Shown here one piece after another: positions 1 through 6,031 of a stretch of DNA of 30,203 nucleotides (positions within the stretch are counted from its first letter, which is position 1; every line of letters starts with the position of its first letter). Source of the DNA: an uncultured Collinsella sp. Its GTDB lineage: Bacteria; Actinomycetota; Coriobacteriia; Coriobacteriales; Coriobacteriaceae. A program made the position numbers and the translations under genes. Where the stretch lies: NCBI GenBank assembly GCA_900543845.1, contig UQTD01000018.1:1-30203 (forward strand), read 5' to 3'. Under the pieces are notes generated by a model. The model was not told the DNA's origin. It ran no database searches and saw only the letters and a list, made by a program, of their open reading frames with translations.

Positions 1-1049
1 TCGTCGGGCTTGAGGCCGCGCACATCGCGGTTGGCCGGGCGGCTGCCCAGCACCGTGCCCACGATCTGGCCGCGGTTGTTGGAACGCTCATAGCTCATCA
101 TCTCGTCGCCCGAGGTGCCGTCCTGATAGGCGTGCGTAAAGTCGCGGTTGAAGCAGCGCTTGAGTTGGCGCTGGCGGGCGGCTTCCTCGTCCTTGGCAAC
201 GGCGACCCCTGCCAGCATGTCATCAATTTCGTGACGATACACATCAACGATGGAGTACACGTAATCGGGCGCCTTCATGCGGCCCTCGAGCTTGAGAGAC
301 GCGGCGCCGGCGTCATACAGACGGCGAACAAGCTGTGAGGTGTTGGTGTCACGCGGGCATAGAGCGCGCTCGCGACCGGCAGGGGAGAGCGTGCGGCCGT
401 TCTCGTCGATCAGCTCGTAAGGCAGGCGACAGGGCTGAGCGCACATGCCGCGGTTGGCCGAGCGGCCCGCCATGGCAAAGCTCGACAGCAGGCACAGACC
501 CGAGTAGCAAAAGCAGATGGCGCCGTGGCTAAAGACCTCAAGGTCCACATCGGGCGCGGCATCGTGAATGGTGGCAATCTCGTCGATGGAAAGCTCGCGC
601 GAGAGGGTCACGCGGTCGGCGCCCTGCTCGCGGCACCAGATAGTCCCACGGTCATCGTGGATGTTCGCTTGGGTCGAGATATGCGTCTCGATGCCGGGCA
701 TGGTGCGTTTGACCTCAAAGAACAGGCCCCAGTCCTGGATGATGAAGGCGTCAGCGCCCAGCGTGGAGCAGCGATGGATGAGTTGCAGCGCATCGCCCAT
801 CTCGGACTGCTTGATGACGATGTTGACCGTGACGTAGACGCGCGACCCGGCCAGATGTGCGGCGCGGCAGGCCTGCTCAAAGGCCTCGTCGGTAAAGTTG
901 GTGGCCTTGCGGCGGGCGTTGAAGCTTCCCATGCCGCAGTAGATGGCGTCTGCCCCGGCAGCGAGTGCGGCGGCAAAGGGCTCCGGGCCTCCGGCGGGGG
1001 CCAAGAGCTCGGGTCTGCGGTTGGTGGTTCGACTGGCGGTTGCGGTCAT
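1..1049 (-). CDS. Peptidase U32 family protein (RNA-hydroxylase-like), N-terminal part, runs off the window
   Basis: About 349 codons are visible; the C-terminus lies beyond base 1. The protein opens with the family hallmark PELLAPAGGPEPF (about residues 13-25). It carries the U32 signature at about residues 171-190 (EVFSHGAICFCYSGLCLLSS), followed by RGMCAQPCR near 200-208. Cys179, 186, 203 and 207 resemble the conserved cysteines of the TrhP/RlhA branch. SLKLEGRMKAPDYVYSI follows, also typical. Members once called collagenases are now known to hydroxylate tRNA U34 (TrhP) or 23S rRNA C2501 (RlhA). Which of these applies cannot be decided from the fragment. The ATG at 1049-1047 follows an AAAGGCAGG ribosome site. 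It is divergent from ridA and has no evident link to purine metabolism. Confidence 0.88.
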   Translation of the reverse strand, partial: MTATASRTTNRRPELLAPAGGPEPFAAALAAGADAIYCGMGSFNARRKATNFTDEAFEQACRAAHLAGSRVYVTVNIVIKQSEMGDALQLIHRCSTLGADAFIIQDWGLFFEVKRTMPGIETHISTQANIHDDRGTIWCREQGADRVTLSRELSIDEIATIHDAAPDVDLEVFSHGAICFCYSGLCLLSSFAMAGRSANRGMCAQPCRLPYELIDENGRTLSPAGRERALCPRDTNTSQLVRRLYDAGAASLKLEGRMKAPDYVYSIVDVYRHEIDDMLAGVAVAKDEEAARQRQLKRCFNRDFTHAYQDGTSGDEMMSYERSNNRGQIVGTVLGSRPANRDVRGLKPD

Positions 1050-1427
1050 ATCCTGCCTTTCAAAATGCTCAGATATTCAAAAGTATAGTGGTGCTGTTGC
1101 GGCGGACGAGCCCTGTGGCCCAAGCAGGATAAAGTCTTCAGCAGCCCTTGCAGCAAAAATGATCTGTTTCCCTCCGTCCCCTATGGATCACCTAATCCGA
1201 TGGGGACGGAGGGAAACAGATCATTTTGAACTTCACCGTCCGTTCGTGCCGTTCAGCGGCCGACAGGCGCCGTTGGGCGATAAATTATTCTCGCAACGTG
1301 ATAATAATCTTGCATCGCGCGGAAACCTTGAGTACTATCCCAAATCAAGCGCGGTGTTCAGACCGAATTGTGCCTCCCGGTGTGAACGCCGCGCTCACGC
1401 TCTCTATCTGATCGTAAGGAGAAAAAC
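1050..1427. other. Intergenic region between the U32 gene and ridA
   Basis: This 378-bp divergent region must hold the promoters of both neighbours. Its one clear structure is the 26-bp inverted repeat at 1156-1227. The ridA-proximal half is AT-richer. I see no convincing gene; small open frames crossing it are neither preceded by ribosome sites nor similar to families I know. Confidence 0.6.
1156..1227. repeat. Perfect 26-bp inverted repeat with 20-nt loop
   Basis: The arm at 1156-1181 (AAAATGATCTG...CGTCCCC) is exactly the reverse complement of 1202-1227, with loop 1182-1201. One arm recurs with a single change at 1890-1915. This suggests a dispersed palindromic (REP/MITE-like) element rather than a terminator, since there is no GC stem followed by a T-run serving a neighbouring gene. 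Confidence 0.85.
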
Positions 1428-1805
1428 ATGAGCAAGACCGTCGTGTCTTCCGATAACGCACCCGCAGCCATCGGCCCGTATTCCCCCGGCATCCAGACCG
1501 GCAACATGGTGTTCTTGTCCGGCCAGCTGGGCATCGACCCCGCAACCGGCAAGATGCCCGAGGGCGTCGAAGCCCAGGCTAAGCAGTCCCTTGCTAACGT
1601 CGAGGCCCTGCTGACCGCTGCCGGCGCCACCTTTGCCGATGTCGTCAAGACCACGGTCTACCTGGCCGACATCGCCGACTTCGCTGCCGTGAACGAGATC
1701 TACGCCTCCAAGTTCGAGGCTCCGTTCCCCGCGCGCAGCGCTTTCCAGGTTGCCGCTCTTCCGGCCGGCGGTCTGGTCGAGATCGAGGTCGTCGCCGCTC
1801 TCTAA
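1428..1805 (+). CDS. ridA: RidA family 2-iminopropanoate/2-aminoacrylate deaminase
   Basis: The 125-aa product is full length for the RidA/YjgF family. It shows IGPYSPGIQTGNMVFLSGQLG at the N-terminus and PFPARSAFQVAALP near residues 99-112. Arg103 matches the substrate-carboxylate arginine (Arg105 in E. coli). The family hydrolyses reactive enamine/imine products of PLP enzymes to 2-ketoacids and ammonia in the cytosol. The ATG follows AAGGAG-AAAAAC, a strong ribosome site. It is monocistronic: a strong hairpin terminator follows at 1836-1873. Its place beside a purine locus containing the PLP lyase YgeX, whose reaction passes through aminoacrylate, is suggestive, but RidA is widespread and this link is inference. 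Confidence 0.95.
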   Translation: MSKTVVSSDNAPAAIGPYSPGIQTGNMVFLSGQLGIDPATGKMPEGVEAQAKQSLANVEALLTAAGATFADVVKTTVYLADIADFAAVNEIYASKFEAPFPARSAFQVAALPAGGLVEIEVVAAL

Positions 1806-1835
1806 GACGTTGGCGAAAACAAAACATGACATGCA

Positions 1836-1873
1836 AAAAGACCCTGCAGTGCGTGTGAACTGCAGGGTCTTTT
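1836..1873 (+). terminator. Rho-independent terminator of ridA
   Basis: A 15-bp perfect stem pairs AAAAGACCCTGCAGT (1836-1850) with 1859-1873 around an 8-nt loop, ending in TTTT. Because the upstream side is A-rich it could also act on the opposite strand, ending transcription of the regulator at 1928-2584. Confidence 0.9.
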
Positions 1874-1889
1874 GTCAAGCGATGCGACA

Positions 1890-1915
1890 AAAATGATCCG
1901 TTTCCCTCCGTCCCC
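1890..1915. repeat. Single-arm copy of the 26-bp repeat
   Basis: This matches the left arm of the inverted repeat at 1156-1181 with one substitution (GATCCG for GATCTG). No partner arm follows; the next bases run into the end of the regulator gene. It shows that the sequence occurs more than once and probably moved or was copied. Confidence 0.8.
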
Positions 1916-1927
1916 AAGGGTTAACGT

Positions 1928-2584
1928 TTAGCCTTCCTTGCGGACTTTTTGCAGGTAGCGGTAGACGCTGGGCTCCGAGATGCCCAGCGCGGTGGCGGCG
2001 CAGGCCACGGCGCCCTTGAGCATGAACACCCCGTTGCCGTTGAGGTGGCGAATGACGTCCACGCGGTCGCTCTGACCAAGCGACGCTACATCCAGCCCGC
2101 GCGCGCTCAGCAACTCGGAAATACTGCGGTCGATGAGCTCCTGCGTAGACTCCGAAAGGCTTTCGACCTCGATAGACGCGGGCTCCGCCTGTCTAGGCGC
2201 CGCGTCGAAGCAGGCCATGAGCTGCTGCGCCATGGCGTTGATGGAGCGCACGGTCGAGAGGTCGGTGTTGACGCAGAGCATACCGACAATCTCGTCATTC
2301 TCGCGGATAAAGTACGTCGCCGACTCCAACGTCTTGCCACCGGCACCGCGCCCCTCGTAGCCCGTAATAAACGGCAGGTCGCGATACTTGGCGTCGTGCA
2401 TGATCTTGAGCGCCAGATCGGTGGCGGGACCGCCGACCTTGCGGCCGCTCACGATACCGTTGCGGATATCGACGATGGCGTGGTCGGGATCCGAGAAATC
2501 GTGTAGGACGATTTCGCTGTTCTTACCGAGTACCTGCTCCAGGAAATCGACCATCGGCAAAAAGCGACGTACGGTCTCGTTCAC
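1928..2584 (-). CDS. YheO/DauR-type PAS-HTH transcriptional regulator (copy 1)
   Basis: The protein has an N-terminal YheO-like PAS domain (about residues 5-115). Within it FLEQVLGKNSEIVLHDFSDP, IVSGRKVGGPATDLALKIM and YFIRENDEIVGMLCVNTDL are typical family stretches. A C-terminal helix-turn-helix follows (about 165-215), ending in TALGISEPSVYRYLQKVRKE. Relatives such as DauR are ligand-responsive repressors of amino-acid or nitrogen catabolism. I choose the GTG at 2584-2582 as start because AAAGGAG lies six bases before it; a TTG two codons upstream falls inside that spacer. It is divergent from the purine permease, so it probably controls that operon. A second homologue lies at 19754-20407. 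Confidence 0.9.
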   Translation of the reverse strand: MNETVRRFLPMVDFLEQVLGKNSEIVLHDFSDPDHAIVDIRNGIVSGRKVGGPATDLALKIMHDAKYRDLPFITGYEGRGAGGKTLESATYFIRENDEIVGMLCVNTDLSTVRSINAMAQQLMACFDAAPRQAEPASIEVESLSESTQELIDRSISELLSARGLDVASLGQSDRVDVIRHLNGNGVFMLKGAVACAATALGISEPSVYRYLQKVRKEG

Positions 2585-2935
2585 GGGCAACTCCTTTGGG
2601 TTCTATCGAAGTGTTCATAACAATTTTTTATCATGGTAACACGCTGCTCATCATCTCGTATATCCGCAGGTACATTGCGTAATACAGACGAACGGTAGGA
2701 ATTTAGCGGTAAACGGTTGACCAAAAGAAAAGTAAGATGTTATTTTGACCAGACACTTTCCTGACCTGCGGAAATGCGTTATCTCAGCTGAGGAATAGTC
2801 TGATAACAAAAAATTATTATTGAGAATGAGAATCATCTTTAATACGATATGCAACGAAGGCACAACCTCAACCCCGCACTGCGTCACAATAGAGCGTTAG
2901 ATGCGAAAACAACTATTTCGAGGATTGGTGGTCAA
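2585..2935. promoter_or_regulatory. Divergent control region between regulator 1 and the permease operon
   Basis: This AT-rich 351-bp stretch contains no gene. On the + strand TTGACC (2717-2722), an 18-base spacer and an extended -10-like TG-T-TATTTT (2738-2746) make a candidate promoter, giving a long leader of about 180 nt. Other marks are a second TTGACC at 2745-2750, a perfect palindrome CTCAGCTGAG (2783-2792), ATAACAA near A/T runs at about 2620 and 2805, and a Fur-box-like TGAGAATGAGAATCA (2821-2835). I looked for a purine riboswitch in the leader and did not see its conserved junction. Confidence 0.4.
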
Positions 2936-4330
2936 ATGACCCAGGAGACGGTTACGAACGGCACTGAAGCCCTGTTCACTCGCGAAGGCATGCCTCCCGT
3001 TAAGGAAATGATCCCGTGTGCCCTTCAGCACGTACTGGCATCGTTTGCCGGTATCATTACCCCGGCGGTCATCATGGCCGGCGTCTACGGCTTTAATAGC
3101 CAGCAGAGCACCGACATCATTCAGGTTGCGCTCATTCTTTCGGCAATCGACACGGCCCTTCAGGCCTTCGCTCCCTTCCGTCGCATTGGCGGCGGCCTGC
3201 CCATCGTCATGGGCGTTTCGTTCGCGTTCCTGCCGGCCCTTCAGGCCATGGGTGCCTCGGGCTTTAGCTTTGGCGCGCTGCTGGGCGGCGAGATTGTCGG
3301 CGGTGCCGTCGCGGTCCTCTTTGGTCTGGCCTACAGCAAGATCAAGTGGCTGTTCCCGCCCGTCGTGACCGGTACGGTCATCTTCTCCATTGGCGTCTCT
3401 CTCTATCCCACGGCCGTCAAGTACATGGCCGGCGGTATGGGTACGCCGCTGTGGGGCACCCCGCAGGCCTGGTGCGTTGCTCTTATCACCTTCGCCGTGG
3501 TCTTTGCGCTCGCCAACTTTGGCAAGGGCACGCTCAAGCTGGGATCTGTGTTCTTTGGCATGATCGTTGGCATGATCGTCTCCATCCCCTTTGGCATGAT
3601 CGACTTCTCCAGCGTCGCCACCGCTCAGGTCTTCGCCCTTCCCAAGCTCATGCCCTACGCGCTCGAGTTTGATCCCGAGGTCTGCATTACCCTCGCCGTC
3701 GTGTTCCCCATGGTTGCCATTCAGGTTATCGGTGACGTCTCTGCTGCTTGCCTTGGTTCCATCGACCGTATGCCCACCGAGCGTGAGCTCTCCGGCGCTA
3801 TTGTGTCCCAGGGCCTCACCTCTATGGTCGGCGGCCTGCTGGGCGGTCTTCCCACCAGCGCCCTTGGCCAGAACGTGGGCATCATCTGCTCCAACAAGGT
3901 CGTCAACAAGTGGGTCTTTGTGATCATCGCGGCCGTCTTTGCCATCGCCGGTCTGTTCCCGCAGCTCTCTGCCGTCCTTTCCGCCATCCCGCAGCCCGTC
4001 ATCGGCGGCGCGACCGTCGGCGTCTTTGGCACCATCACCATGAACGGCGTGCGCATGTTCACCCGCGAGGGCCTCACGCAGCGCACCACCACCATCGTCG
4101 GCACCTCGGTCGTCTTTGGCCTGGGTATTTGGATGGCCAGCGGCTGCCTCGCCGGCGAGGGCATGCCCACCTGGGTGTCTACCGTCATCGGCTCCAACGC
4201 TGTGACCCCCACCGCCATCATGGCCATCGTGCTCAACCTGATCCTTCCGCAGACGCCGGTCGTGGCTCAGCACATCGATGCCGCCAAGGATGCCGCTGTG
4301 GATCTGGTCCTGCCCGAGAGCAAGAAGTAA
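2936..4330 (+). CDS. NCS2 family urate/xanthine permease
   Basis: The 464-aa product is of usual length for the nucleobase:cation symporter-2 family (XanQ, UacT, PbuX), with about 12-14 hydrophobic segments. ALQHVLASFAGIITPAVIMAG in the first helix includes the conserved His. GGLPTSALGQNVGIICSNK corresponds to the family QN-x-G signature in the substrate region. It would import urate, xanthine or a related purine with H+ or Na+. The frame is open further upstream, but I choose the ATG at 2936: it follows GAGG/GGTGG-type ribosome-site sequence, and the upstream codons are not membrane-like. It begins the block permease-ssnA-ygfK-ferredoxin-xdhD, which argues for urate/xanthine. Uracil cannot be strictly excluded. 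Confidence 0.92.
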   Translation: MTQETVTNGTEALFTREGMPPVKEMIPCALQHVLASFAGIITPAVIMAGVYGFNSQQSTDIIQVALILSAIDTALQAFAPFRRIGGGLPIVMGVSFAFLPALQAMGASGFSFGALLGGEIVGGAVAVLFGLAYSKIKWLFPPVVTGTVIFSIGVSLYPTAVKYMAGGMGTPLWGTPQAWCVALITFAVVFALANFGKGTLKLGSVFFGMIVGMIVSIPFGMIDFSSVATAQVFALPKLMPYALEFDPEVCITLAVVFPMVAIQVIGDVSAACLGSIDRMPTERELSGAIVSQGLTSMVGGLLGGLPTSALGQNVGIICSNKVVNKWVFVIIAAVFAIAGLFPQLSAVLSAIPQPVIGGATVGVFGTITMNGVRMFTREGLTQRTTTIVGTSVVFGLGIWMASGCLAGEGMPTWVSTVIGSNAVTPTAIMAIVLNLILPQTPVVAQHIDAAKDAAVDLVLPESKK

Positions 4331-4346
4331 CCAATTCGGTGCTATT

Positions 4347-4378
4347 CGCCGGCGGACGCATCGCCTCGTCCGCCGGCG
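4347..4378 (+). repeat. Intercistronic GC hairpin after the permease
   Basis: An 11-bp perfect stem, CGCCGGCGGAC with GTCCGCCGGCG, surrounds a 10-nt loop. A second small stem, GGCGCC-ATGC-GGCGCC, follows immediately. There is no T-run, so an mRNA-stabilising or attenuating hairpin between permease and ssnA seems likelier than a full terminator. Confidence 0.6.
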
Positions 4379-4526
4379 CCATGCGGCGCCAAGCCGCACT
4401 TCAAAGGGCTTGTCCCTTTGGTGAAGCGTTGACGGGAGAGGGCCCGTTTCCGGTGTAGGCCGGCGCTTCGCACTTCCGCCATGTCAGAGGTGTCAAACCC
4501 CGCCTCTGATGTTGAAGGGAGCATTT

Positions 4527-5882
4527 ATGCTTCTGGTCGCTAACGGTTCCGTCTTTACCCGCAACGCTCAGACTCCGTTCATTCCCAACGGTGCAGTCGC
4601 TATTGACGGAGATACGATCGTCGAAGTGGGCCCCGAGCGCGAGCTCAAGGCCAAGTACCCGGATGCCGAGTACGTCGACGCCCAGGGCAACCTCATCATG
4701 CCCGGACTTATCAACTGCCACACCCACATCTACTCGGGTCTGGCCCGCGGTCTTGCCATTAAGGGCTGCAACCCCACCAACTTCCTGGAAAATCTTGAGC
4801 AGCAGTGGTGGAAGATTGACGACAACCTGACGCTCGACGGCACCAAGGCCAGCGCCTATGCCACGATCTTGGATTCCATCCGCGATGGCGTCACCACGAT
4901 CTTCGATCACCATGCGAGTTTCTGCGAGATCCCGGGCAGCCTCTTTACCATTAAGGACGCCGCACAGGAGCTGGGCATGCGTTCGTGCCTGTGCTACGAG
5001 GTCTCCGACCGCCGTGGCCAGGAAAAGTGCGACCAGGCTATTGCCGAGAACGCCGAGTTTGCCCAGTGGGCCGCCAAGGAGCGTCGCGATAACGACAACC
5101 ACATGATCGCCGCAATGTTTGGCGGTCACGCCACCTTTACGCTGTCGGACGAGACTATGGATAAGATGGCCGAGGCCAACAACGGCCTGACCGGCTTCCA
5201 CATCCACGTGTGCGAGGGCATGAACGACGTGTGGGATTCCCGCCTCAACCGCGGTGGCATCAGCCCGGTCGAGCGCCTGCTGCAGCACAACCTGCTGGGT
5301 CCCGACACCATGCTGGGCCACTGCATCCACGTGACGCCTGCCGAGATGGATATCGTCAAGGAGTCCGGCACCTGGCTCGTCAACAACCCCGAATCCAATA
5401 TGGGCAACGCCGTGGGCTGCGCCCCCGTGCTCGAGTTCTTCCGCCGCGGCATCCCCGTGTGCATGGGCACCGACGCCTACACCCACGATATGCTCGAGAG
5501 CCTCAAGGTCTTCCTGATCATTCAGCGCCACAACGCCGCCATGCCCAACGTGGGCTGGTGCGAGGCCATGACCATGCTGTTCGAGAACAACGCTAAGATG
5601 GCGAGCAAGTACTTCGATCGCAAGCTCGGTGTGCTTGAGGCCGGCGCTGCCGCCGACGTCATCGTCATGGACTACAAGCCCTTTACGCCGCTGAGCGAGG
5701 AGAACATCGACGGCCACATGCTCTTTGGCATGATGGGCAAAAACTGCCGCACCACCATCATCAACGGCCGCGTCCTGTACAAGGATCGCGAGTTCGTTGG
5801 CATCGATGAGGAAAAGATTAACGCGTGGACCATGGCCGAGTCCAAGAAGCTCTGGAGCACGCTCAACGATCGCACCTATTAA
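4527..5882 (+). CDS. ssnA: SsnA-type amidohydrolase of selenium-linked purine catabolism
   Basis: The 451-aa product belongs to the metal-dependent amidohydrolase superfamily and resembles SsnA (about 440 aa in E. coli). Metal-site motifs are visible in order: CHTHIYSGLARG (His65, His67), FHIHVCEG (about 224-231), GHCIH (264-268) and MGTDAYTHD (Asp316). The start is the ATG at 4527, six bases after AAGGGAG; an ATG at 4509 in the same frame has no ribosome site. SsnA is consistently found with ygfK and xdhD and is part of the gut-bacterial urate-degradation gene set. Hydrolysis of a C-N bond in a purine-derived intermediate is the expected role, but the exact substrate is inference. A 149-bp hairpin-rich gap separates it from ygfK. 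Confidence 0.93.
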   Translation: MLLVANGSVFTRNAQTPFIPNGAVAIDGDTIVEVGPERELKAKYPDAEYVDAQGNLIMPGLINCHTHIYSGLARGLAIKGCNPTNFLENLEQQWWKIDDNLTLDGTKASAYATILDSIRDGVTTIFDHHASFCEIPGSLFTIKDAAQELGMRSCLCYEVSDRRGQEKCDQAIAENAEFAQWAAKERRDNDNHMIAAMFGGHATFTLSDETMDKMAEANNGLTGFHIHVCEGMNDVWDSRLNRGGISPVERLLQHNLLGPDTMLGHCIHVTPAEMDIVKESGTWLVNNPESNMGNAVGCAPVLEFFRRGIPVCMGTDAYTHDMLESLKVFLIIQRHNAAMPNVGWCEAMTMLFENNAKMASKYFDRKLGVLEAGAAADVIVMDYKPFTPLSEENIDGHMLFGMMGKNCRTTIINGRVLYKDREFVGIDEEKINAWTMAESKKLWSTLNDRTY

Positions 5883-5902
5883 TTCACAAGTAGATTCACG
5901 CT

Positions 5903-5957
5903 CGTCGGATGTTTCGCCGCATCCGACGCGCGTATAGGCGACCTCCGCGGGGTCGCC
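5903..5957 (+). repeat. Two GC hairpins between ssnA and ygfK
   Basis: CGTCGGATG (5903-5911) pairs with CATCCGACG (5920-5928), and GGCGACC (5937-5943) pairs with GGTCGCC (5951-5957). Neither has a T-run. They resemble the hairpins after the permease and may set processing or stability boundaries within one transcript. Confidence 0.6.
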
Positions 5958-6031
5958 GGCGCTGTGCTAGCGCTACACCGTATTTGCGCCCGCCGCGCGG
6001 TCTCGCCGGGCGTTACAGAGAGGAGCTCATT

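Noticed and set aside
943..1431. 162-aa open frame between the U32 gene and ridA
   Set aside because: It overlaps the U32 gene start, passes through the 26-bp inverted repeat and has no ribosome site.
2750..2935. Purine (guanine/xanthine) riboswitch in the permease leader
   Set aside because: The leader is long enough, but I cannot find the three-way junction core or matching P1 stem.
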